From NCBI GenBank assembly GCA_030411725.1, contig MU839829.1, forward strand, positions 1,364,001 through 1,428,000: 64,000 nucleotides of DNA, given 5' to 3'. Source of the stretch: Echria macrotheca. Its lineage: Eukaryota; Ascomycota; Sordariomycetes; Sordariales; Schizotheciaceae. The notes under the pieces were generated by a model, which did not search any database, was not told the DNA's origin, and was given only the letters and a program-made list of their open reading frames with translations. Positions 48,114 through 57,400 of this stretch are shown piece after piece (position 1 is the stretch's first letter; each line of letters starts with the position of its first letter). Made by a program: the position numbers and the translations under genes.

Positions 48114-49196
48114 GTCAGTCATTGCCATGGCCTGGATTCGATGATACCGGAGGGTCGGCCCACGACGGTCGAGCACTGGCTGACGACGGATTGCTACGGC
48201 TCTGATCCGAATGAGACGCTTGTTTATGTCTTGTGTATATCAGCCGGTAGTGATTGGTGCGCAAGGTTATCGTGGGCTGTATATCCGTTGTGGGATGTAA
48301 GCGATGGAGTTGGGTATTAGACCAAGGTACGAATACATATTCCGCGTTGTTTCTCGGAGAATCAGCGCCTGTGGTGATCACAGTCGCGATCTGGATGCGA
48401 TTTTTTTTCCTGGTTTCCTGCCGCCTTCCCTTTCTCGATGCCGCGCTACTTCCACGGCGCGTGTCAAGTGGACCAGCGGTTTGTACCGGGCTCGTTAGAT
48501 CAGGAGCATACAGAGGGATAGCACACATCCGTGCGACTCTCCACAATAAACAGTCACAGCGGTTTGGTTGCGCTGACGGGGCACATACTGCAACGAGATT
48601 TAAGAAGTTTCTACGTGAATTCCATCCAGACTTCTCGAAGGACCAGGAACAAGCGGAAACACCCTCCTCCCATAGTGTGCCTATTCCGTGAGGCGAGCAT
48701 CCCCAGACCTGACACCCATACGGCGGGTGTAAGTGTACCTACCTAGCCATGGAAGGCAGGACGTCTGTACAATATATCTAGGGGAGCTATAGCCCAGGTC
48801 CTCAATAATAATTCCCAAGCAACCCAGTCAGATATATAAGGTAGGTTCCGTTTTCTTCCTCCTCGTCGTGTCGATCGGAAGGCAAACACAACAACAGAAG
48901 AACGTACCGTACCGCTCGACAATGGTCAATGGGTGAATGGGAAAAATATACTGTGTATAAAGAGAACAGGCGAATAAGGGAATTTCCTCACCCGCGCCCA
49001 CCAATCACCCCTCTTGATTTTTTCAATGGCCATTTTTCCCGCTTCCATTCATGTTCCAGTCCAAGAATGATATAGATTGGCTTCCTTCCTTCTTTGGATG
49101 GACCTGCATCGTCGTTTGGTCGGGGGCGGGGGGTAATTAAAAATGCCATGTGGCTTTTTCTTCTTCTGTTGTTGCTGCTGTTGCTGTCTGAGAGAG

Positions 49197-49200
<4 letters not shown>

Positions 49201-49235
<35 letters not shown>
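49201..49235. repeat. (TG)n dinucleotide microsatellite
   Basis: An uninterrupted run of alternating T and G covering 35 bases in intergenic DNA. Likely length-variable between strains. Confidence 0.95.
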
Positions 49236-49237
<2 letters not shown>

Positions 49238-50040
49238 CTTGCATTACCGTGCCGCGGCGAGCGAGCGGGTATGATGACATGTCGAGCGGTTCCTTCTTAC
49301 CTAGGTAGAGAGAGCATGACGAAGGAATCGCCAGGGACACCGACTTCAGCCTCGTCTTTTAGCCTGTTTTCGCGTACCTAGTTACACTAACTGCTGAGAA
49401 GAAAACACACACACACACAATATCAGACGTCACTTATATGTACAATACATACACTACAGAGAGAGTCACGCTCGGAGGAAATCTGCTCATCGGTACAGTG
49501 GGAAGAAGACAAAAAAAAAGGGTGGATCGTTCATAGTGATTCCTCTGTTATTACTATCTATCTAGCTAGGCATCTATCCGTATCCGAGGGTTCGTCCTCT
49601 ATATTTCTATCTCCATCTCTCCCTGCCCGTCTAAAATATCGGGCAACCCGTTGTTTCTATTTCCGGGTGGTGTTCGTGTGGTATGTGGAGGATAGAAACC
49701 TCGCGGAACGAGGACGCATTTCTCGTCGTTGTTCAGAGAGGGTTGTGATTTATTTGTTCGTTCGTCCTGTATTGGGTGCATTGGGAAGAAATCGCACGTG
49801 GCGATTGTGAAGTTTCTAGGTCAGGTAGGTGCTGTCTGCTTGAATCGAAGCGAAGCGAGGCTGTGGACCGAAGCGAGACCGCCAAACCACTATGCTCTCT
49901 CACTCGCCTCGCTTGTTGTAAAGGATCGCGAGGAAGGGCAGCTTCCGACTTTTCTTCTATATACTCTGTAGTGTTATATTCGTGTTACAGTCAAGAATTT
50001 TGGTAAATACGTAGATAGCCTTTTTGTTCTTGGTTATCTT

Positions 50041-50085
50041 GGAAATGCACTAGACGGAAATGCGCTTGACGGAAATACACTTGAC
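50041..50085. repeat. Three tandem copies of a 15-nt repeat
   Basis: Units at 50041-50055, 50056-50070 and 50071-50085 share GGAAATNCNCTNGAC with only one to three differences between them. Intergenic, no coding role apparent. Confidence 0.9.
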
Positions 50086-51536
50086 GCAGTAAACCAGGGT
50101 TTGGGCATCCTTGGTTCTTCCATCGATCGCAGATCAGAGATCTCAAAATCTCTCCGAAGACTAGACTAGTGTGTATGAACCCGTGGCGTATGCACGACAT
50201 CCGTTACCAGACCACGTCTTAGCTTCTTCTAGTCTAGTGGTCCTGACCCGGGATTTTTGTGTGACGTAGCAGATCGGGCACCTAAGGTAGACACGGAAAA
50301 AACATTGCGGCCATACATGGACCCAAAAAGTCTGGAACAAAGCTTCCGTCGGGATCGGGGCTCGGGATCGGGTGTATTTCATCTAGGTATGCAAGGGGAG
50401 GAGGAAGGAGGAAAAAGGGAACCGCGGGAGAAATAGTGATATAACCAGGTTTTGTTGTTATGATCAGGGGTATGTAGGACAAAACAAACATCCGCCTCGT
50501 CCTCTCCACCAGCCGGGAGCCAGGCACTCTCGCTCGGGTCATCTCATCTTTTTTATCTTGGGTTTCCTTCCCGCCCCGTTTCGTTCCTCTTCATATTGAT
50601 CTCTGGGGGGCTTTGATCTCTATATATCAGAAAGGGTCTTGGCTCCAGGATATGGAACGAACGGATCGAGTGATTTAAAATAAGGGTGAAACGGGTCTGG
50701 CTCCATGAAAGTTGGTTATATCTGGAACCATACATAGAACCTGCTTCGATATACCTTATATACCAAGCGAAGAGACTGAATATAACGATCCGAACCACCT
50801 GCCATACCTGGACAGGGAGAGACTAGCTCCAGATGGGAATAGATACCCAATTAAAAAAAAAGGGAAGATTCCGTATTTTGTTGTGTAAGGTTACTTGATC
50901 CTACCTACTCAAACTTGGGTGAAAGGGGAGCCAACCAGCCAGCCGGCTGGCGGAAGGGCCCACGGTGAACACATATTGCCATGCTAGCGGCGGAGTTCAT
51001 CCGGTAATCTGTATCCGTACCTACCCTTCCTACCCAGCCGGGAAGGAAAGGAAGGATGATGCCGCTACATCAGAGACATACAGTCTGAAGGCCGCCAGGT
51101 TCGGTGTGGATGGGTGGGTAAAGCGTTAAAGGAGTATAGTGATGAAGTGGTTCTACACTTTAGACAACGACGATGGATGCCCAGGCTGGGAAACAGACGC
51201 GTGTGTATGTATATATATAACTATAGACAGCGCGCCGCCTTATTCCACTTGGGATATCGCGCACGTACGACACGGAACAAATACATGGGTAGAGAGAGAG
51301 AGAGAGAGAATCTCGACCAGCCTTTTTTCTTTTCTGTTCCCCTCTCTCCAGGTTTTCCCCCAGACCCTGCTGCCCCGAGGCTAGACCGGACGCAGATCAT
51401 AGAAGCGGCTCGGGATCTTTTCTCAGAAACAAAATAAAACGAAAAATCTCCAAGGCGTGTCCAGGTAAAAGAACCACCCAAAATCTTCCTTTACCATTAT
51501 AACCAGCATCTAATAAACTCTCTATCCAGAGCAAAC

Positions 51537-52121
51537 ATGAAACTCGCAACCCTCCTCTCCCTAGCAACCCTCGCGGCAGCCCAGTCCCCCCTGAGCTGCC
51601 CAACAGCAACCCGCACAGTCCAGAACCGCAACTGCCGCAAAGAGTGCGACTACGACGACTGCAGCTTCACCCAGACCATCCGCAACCCGTGCGGCTGCCC
51701 GGCCGCCATCCCAACGGCGACCCTGCAGCTCCCCTGCGAGGCCGACTGCCCCTACTCCGGCTGCGACATCCAGTTCCGCTCGTCCCAGCTCGCCTGTCCC
51801 GTGACCAGCTCACGACGCCCACCTGTCCCGCCGCGCCCGACACCGACACCAACTCAAACGCGCGTGATCACCAGCGTCATCACGCTGCCGCCGGCGCGCA
51901 CGACTTCTTTGTCCACACCGTGTCCGGTCGTCACAAAAACGACGAGCCCGGCCGACTGTCCGGCCATGCGCTGTCCGATCCCTACGTGTCAGGTGCGCTC
52001 GTCGCTCGTGATCCCTTGCAACTGCACGCCCAAGACGTTGTTGTATGTGCAGGGGTGCGCGACGGCGTGTCCGGATGGGTGTATGGTCAGGACGGAGACT
52101 ATTAGTGCGGATCGGTGTTGA
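51537..52121 (+). CDS. Secreted protein with two ten-cysteine modules
   Basis: A single-exon 194-aa product. Residues 1-16 are a signal peptide (MKLATLLSLATLAAAQ) with a likely cleavage near AAA-Q. The mature part holds exactly 20 cysteines in two blocks of ten, separated by a Pro/Thr/Arg linker. Both blocks keep the order C-x11-C-x3/4-C-x4-C-x9-C-x1-C-x10/12-C-x3-C-x3/4-C-x10/11-C, with shared landmarks (NPCGCP against IPCNCT, and CPYSGC against CPDGC). This indicates internal duplication of one disulfide-rich domain. Codons end strongly in C or G, supporting a real gene. Extracellular location follows from the signal peptide. I do not recognise the family. A cell-wall, adhesion or effector role is possible but unproven. 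It converges on SLU7 with 475 bp between stop codons. Confidence 0.85.
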   Translation: MKLATLLSLATLAAAQSPLSCPTATRTVQNRNCRKECDYDDCSFTQTIRNPCGCPAAIPTATLQLPCEADCPYSGCDIQFRSSQLACPVTSSRRPPVPPRPTPTPTQTRVITSVITLPPARTTSLSTPCPVVTKTTSPADCPAMRCPIPTCQVRSSLVIPCNCTPKTLLYVQGCATACPDGCMVRTETISADRC

Positions 52122-52596
52122 ATTTGAGCAAGAACAAAACAAGAGAAAGAAGAAAAAAAAGACATGTCTGTTTAATAATGATTTTGGTGATTTTGAGGTC
52201 GGTTCCTGTCTGTCACCTTGGCATCCACATATCTGTGTTAGCAGTGCGATAGTTAGACGGTGCGGCCACAAACAGAGTTCGTTCTCGATGTTGATTGCTT
52301 GATTATTTTGTCAACGCAAGGTCTGCAGCGTGTATCTCGATCTTGAAGAAGTTGATGTGAGGGTGAGGGTCGAATTCGCCCACCCTTCTTTGGGTCCCCC
52401 CTCATGCGGCCATGTCGCGCCCCGGAGCCGCATGCAAGTCATACCGGTTGGGTGGTTTGGGGGCGAGAGTCATCTCTGCAGGGCAGACTGTCTTGGTCGG
52501 CGGGTGGTATCACGGTAAAGCGTCTGTAAGGGTGACATGAATGCTGAAGAATACCAGTGTGACAGGAATGCAAAGGGTATCATATTGTCTCCATCG
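52122..52596. other. Convergent spacer between the secreted-protein gene and SLU7
   Basis: Contains the 3' flanks of two facing genes. No further feature is recognised. Confidence 0.5.
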
Positions 52597-53838
52597 CTAC
52601 TTATCCCACACCTCGGCTTCTTTGCTCGCGTGTTTCCATGCTTCGCCTGTGCAGTAGCTGTTTTTGACAAATGAGTGACAGCAGGCATACCCCCACCGGA
52701 AGTCGGACCACCAGCTCCCCCATACTGACGTGTGGTTGTTGATGAGGATGTCTTCTGGGTACTTTGACTTTGCTGCTTTCCTCGGCGCGCCCTTGATCAA
52801 GCCCGCCTCGTCGTACTCGACATACGTCTCGTTCTCCGTGATGGCGACCCCCTTCAGCGCCTCGGGCACCACTGGTTGTTCGCCGTACTGGTTGGCCAAC
52901 ATCTCGGCGCGCTTCCTCCGCTTGGCTTCCCTCTCCTCGGTTTCCTTCTTCCGCATGATGGCCCCCGCCGTCGGGTTGGCTTGGAGATGTAGGCTGGTAT
53001 CGCCAGACCGTTCTTGCGCTTCCCAGGCGTAGCGCTGCGCCTTCTCCATCTCGGCAGCCTCGCCCGACGCTCGCAGAAAACTCTCTTCGGCAAATAGGGC
53101 AGCCGACTGGTCTGCTACCGCGCCAGCGTCGACGAGAGCGCGCTTCTTCGGGTTGTACTTGGCCGAGTCCGAGTCCAGGTTCAGCAGGTACTTAGCCGTG
53201 TCCTCGCGTAGCCGCATCGACTGCCTGACGGACTTGTCACGGCCCATCTCCGACTCCTCAGCATATTTGAATCCCTCCTCGTACTTGTTCTGCCCGTCCT
53301 CGCCGGTGTCCTCGTCGTCCGCCTTCTTCTCCGTCTGCCCGCCCATCTCTTGGACCAACTGCCGCCTTGCCTCCTCGACCAGGTTGTACTCCTCCACCAC
53401 TTCCTGGTACTGCTTCGGGTCGTAGCTCTGGTAGATATCGCGCTTCGTCTCGTAGCCCTGCTTGACGTTTTGTACCACGCGGTCGGCCTGGATGTCTTTG
53501 CCGCTGAACTTTGCGCCGATCTTGCGGGGGCGCTCGAGGCAGTCCTTCTTGTTGTGGCCCATGGCGCCGCAGTTCTCGCACGCGCCTTTCACCCATTTTG
53601 TCCGGGCGGGCCCGGCCTTCTTGCCGCGTAGAAGTAGAGATGTCTTGGCCTCCTCGGCGGCGGCGCGCAGGCGCTGATGTTTGAGGGAGTCGTCATGGTC
53701 GTCGAGGCCGCTGACGTAGAAGGGCTGTTTGCTGATGTACGACGGGATGTAGATGTTGTCTTCCTTGCGCGCCGCTCCTGCACCGCCGCCGTCGGTGGAA
53801 TTTTGGGGTTGTTTCTCTGGTCCGCTTGGTGCTGCCAT
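52597..53838 (-). CDS. SLU7: Pre-mRNA splicing factor SLU7
   Basis: Second-step splicing factor that helps the spliceosome choose the 3' splice site. The 413-aa single-exon product starts with a short Gly/Ala-rich segment, then the family motif NIYIPSYISKQPFYV. The CCHC zinc knuckle CENCGAMGHNKKDC is at residues 87-100. The conserved core follows: RPRKIGAKFSGKDI, YETKRDIYQSYDPKQY and LLNLDSDSAKYNPKKR. The C-terminal block is YPEDILINNHTSVWGSWW then WGYACCHSFVKNSYCTG, typical of all Slu7 proteins. The length fits fungal members. It has no intron itself. It is transcribed away from REV3 with 572 bp between start codons. Confidence 0.97.
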   Translation of the reverse strand: MAAPSGPEKQPQNSTDGGGAGAARKEDNIYIPSYISKQPFYVSGLDDHDDSLKHQRLRAAAEEAKTSLLLRGKKAGPARTKWVKGACENCGAMGHNKKDCLERPRKIGAKFSGKDIQADRVVQNVKQGYETKRDIYQSYDPKQYQEVVEEYNLVEEARRQLVQEMGGQTEKKADDEDTGEDGQNKYEEGFKYAEESEMGRDKSVRQSMRLREDTAKYLLNLDSDSAKYNPKKRALVDAGAVADQSAALFAEESFLRASGEAAEMEKAQRYAWEAQERSGDTSLHLQANPTAGAIMRKKETEEREAKRRKRAEMLANQYGEQPVVPEALKGVAITENETYVEYDEAGLIKGAPRKAAKSKYPEDILINNHTSVWGSWWSDFRWGYACCHSFVKNSYCTGEAWKHASKEAEVWDK

Positions 53839-54410
53839 TTTGTCTGTCTCTGGAAATCGAAAGCTGGGAACGTTTGTTTCGAGCTTGGCCGGAGGTTCAA
53901 GGTGGCGGCGATACGCACAGACGAAGCAGGGGTCTTCTCCAGTCGGAATTCGAGATCTTTCCCCGAGCTATCTTGATCTGTGAGTCTTGTGAGCAGTCAG
54001 ATCGCTATTCCCGTGAGGAAATTCTTCGTGTGCATCAGATGGATGTCAATTTCTAAAGTTTGCTTTGGCTTTTTAAGTTACGTTCTGCAGGATATTTCTA
54101 AGCTCTCCCGGAACGCAGAGCCAACTGTAGAAACCAACCCTAACCCTATATGAGCACGTGCTTTGGCGACTGTCTCGAGGCAACCGCGTCACGATGAAGA
54201 CGCGACTTAACAGTAAAGCATCGCCGCAAATCAACGAACCAGACATGCGACATCCTGAGCATTGGATAATTCGTTTTCGTTATTCACAAAACTCGCAAAA
54301 CCCTGATGGCTGTTGACTTTCGAAATCCCGCCACCATGCCGAAACTTGCTTTTTCCGCACCGGCCTAGTCTCGATCGACGCAATTGCCACTCGCAGGCTG
54401 ACACACCGAC
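53839..54410. promoter_or_regulatory. Shared divergent promoter of SLU7 and REV3
   Basis: This 572-bp region must drive both genes. It carries a two-unit telomere-like AACCCTAACCCTA word at 54136-54148, and eight bases further a palindromic CACGTG E-box at 54155-54160. CACGTG is a common site for basic helix-loop-helix factors, and CCCTAA words bind Myb-type telomere-repeat factors in other fungi. Which factors act here is inference. Confidence 0.65.
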
Positions 54411-57400
54411 ATGGATGTGTTCAAGGTGCGCCTCAACTGCATCGACCACTACCAGGCCAAACCATCGCGATACGATCCCCCTCTACGCAACGATGTCCGC
54501 GCCTCACAGCTGACCAGGGAGCCACGCGTGCCCGTCATCCGCGTGTTTGGCTCGACCGAGACGGGCCAGAAGGTGTGCGCCCACATCCACGGCGCCTTTC
54601 CCTACCTGTTTGTGCAGTACCGTGGCCCGCTAGATCGGAGCATCATCGGCGAGTACATCTATCGTCTTCACTCGTCGATTGATCGCGCCTTGGCCCTCAG
54701 CTACCGTCGCAATGTTCAGAAAGAGCAGCCCCGGTTCGTGGCGCGCATCACCCTCGTCAAGGGCGTGCCTTTCTACGGCTTCCATGTCGGTTATCGCTTC
54801 TACCTCAAGATCTACATGCTCAACCCGCTCGTCATGACGCGTCTGGCCGACCTGCTCCAGCAGGGTCTGATCATGAACCAAAAGTTTCAGCCCTACGAGG
54901 CCCATCTGCAGTATCTCCTGCAGTTCATGGTCGACTACAACTTGTACGGCTGCGACTACATTGAGACAGACAACGCCGTGTTCCGCGCGCCCATCCCTAA
55001 ACGTGCCCCTGTAAATGACGAGGATAAGGAGACACCTCTCATGTGGGACGATGGTCTTATTGCGCCAGACCGCATAACAGACGACCTCGACCTCCCGCGG
55101 TCCAGCCATTGTTCCATCGAGGTCGACATTTGTGTTGCAGACATTTTGAACCGCAAAGCTATCCGGGAGCGACGTCTGCATCATGATTTTATCGAGAAGG
55201 ACAATCCACTACCTTCGGATATCAAGTTGGTTCACAGTATGGCTGGTCTGTGGCGAGACGAAACGAAACGCAGGAAAAGGAGGGCTGGCAACCTGAATCC
55301 CGGAAGCAGCATATTTCCTCCCGAAGTTCTAGTGTCAATGTCTGCAGATCCCCGGCGTACGGAGCTGCCGGGCTGGATCCACGAGGATGAATACTCGGAA
55401 GAAATCCGGCGGCTGGTGTTAGAGGAGGAAAACACCATGCAAGAGCCGATTTCCTTCTCCAACTATGTGAATCCAGATCCTCTCGAGGCCGAGGTCAAGA
55501 CGGTCCTGGAGTCTGTCACGGACTTGTTTCCCGAAAACTTGCTTCCCGCTCTTGGGCTCGAGGATAGGTTCCTCGCAGCCCATCCGGAAGCTGTTGACAG
55601 TGTCGAAGTCGACGAGAGCGGGATCCTCGATCTGGAAATTGACCAAGAGGCCAAGCAGCTCTTCTCTGACGAAACCGACGAAACTACCGCAGAAGACGTC
55701 CCGGGGAAAACGCTGGATCCCAAGTTGAAAGATAAGGAATCGGCTTTTCGCGATCAAGTTATTTCTGCCGGAAGAGACGATCAAGATCTCGGCGTTGAGA
55801 ACAAAGCAACATACCATGGACCTGCCGAGACGATAACGAGAGTACCTGTGAGGCGCACAATCAACGGTCTTGGGGCCGGGTTCGGTATAAGTGGTTTACG
55901 GACTGGCGAACGCCCAAAATTCCCACTGCCTCCCGAGTTGTTGTCCGAGATCAAATCGAATGTGCTGTTTAGCAGGCGTGTCAATGATCCGCAGGTCGAA
56001 AACAAGCCAACAGACAAGAAACGCCGCGGGTCGGCCTTGGAATCTCCCAGCTTCCTAAAGCGCGGCAAACATGGCTCAAGTTCGATGGAGGAAGCATCCA
56101 GCTCGGCAACCAGCCATTTGTCAGTGCCCGAAAATGCCAACAATGACGATATCAAGACCGAGGCCACGGGACGGTCCGAGGCAAAACAGCCATCGAAATC
56201 GTCACAGTCCCCAGCACCGTCAAGACAAATGACAAACCAGACCCTAAAGTTCCCTGTCGTCAAGGATCCACAAGATGTCAACACCAGATTCAGACTATCT
56301 CAACAGAGCGGTTCACAACCTAGCCAGGACAGTCCTGCGAAGAAAGTCACATTTGATCCGCTCCTGTCCGTAAAGGAGGTTCCTCACTCCAAGTCGACAA
56401 AGACACCTGGAACCCCGAGGACACCGAAGACACCGAGCTCTGTTCTTTCTACAACCCCCAAGTCCCCCCAGCTGTTACCACCGCGGCTACTTTGGGAAGG
56501 CCCGACCAGAATGTTCCTCGTCAACAGCTTACCTCCGTCTACTGCCGAGGTATGCTCAACGATGCAGGAACACGGTCTCCCTGACGTTATTTATCAAGAT
56601 GCCTACTACTCGAAAGACGAGGACGTGCCAGCCCGGCCAAGGGAGTATGCCGGGAGGGAGTTCCGGCTCGACGGCAACAGTCTTCCGTATCTACCCGAAT
56701 TTGATGCCACTGGTCAGTCACCAGCAACCTTTGGCGTCCAAGCCGAGACAGCCCCAGATTTCACCGCTCTAGAACTCGCGTTTGAGAAGCAACGGCGGGC
56801 CTGTACATTGAAAAGCTGGGAAATAGCGGAACCACCCCCAAGTTTTGATGAAGTCGGCAAATGGTGGACGGAACGTGAGGCTCGCAAATTGCGTCAGCAA
56901 AGCCAGAGCAGCTCTTCCCAATCACCCGCCACTCAGAAGCCGTATCTGTCCCAGATTCTTGGGGCAACTCCAAAGAACAAGCATGGCTTTCGCTATTCCC
57001 AAAAGAAAAAGTCGACCAGCGTGCAGCACGAAGCGCAGTATATGAGCACCATGAGCCTCGAAGTGCACGTCAATACCAGGGGCAAGCTGGTACCAAACCC
57101 CGAAGAAGACGAAGTCCAGTGCATCTTCTGGTGTCTCAAGTCAGACGAACAGTCGCTACTCAGCAGCACCCAATCATCTGGCCAGATGCTCGCCGGTGTT
57201 GTCGTCCTTTCTGAGGATGGTTCTCTTACTGAAAAGATACGCCGCCAGACATCGGCGGAGTTGGATGAAGAGCCATCTGAGTTGGATGTCATGACCCGGA
57301 TGGTACAAATCGTCCGCACATATGATCCCGACATTCTTACGGGCTACGAAGTCCACGGCAGCTCCTGGGGCTATCTGATTGAACGCGCCAGATTCAAGTA

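Larger units (their letters stand above)
48114..51536. other. 3.4-kb microsatellite-rich intergenic region
   Basis: No gene is supported. It holds a (TG)n run at 49201-49235, an (AC)n run at 49404-49419, a triple 15-nt tandem repeat at 50041-50085, a (GA)n run at 51291-51309 and several ACCTAGGTA-type words (48735, 49300, 49375). The last part is the presumed promoter of the secreted cysteine-rich protein. Confidence 0.5.
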
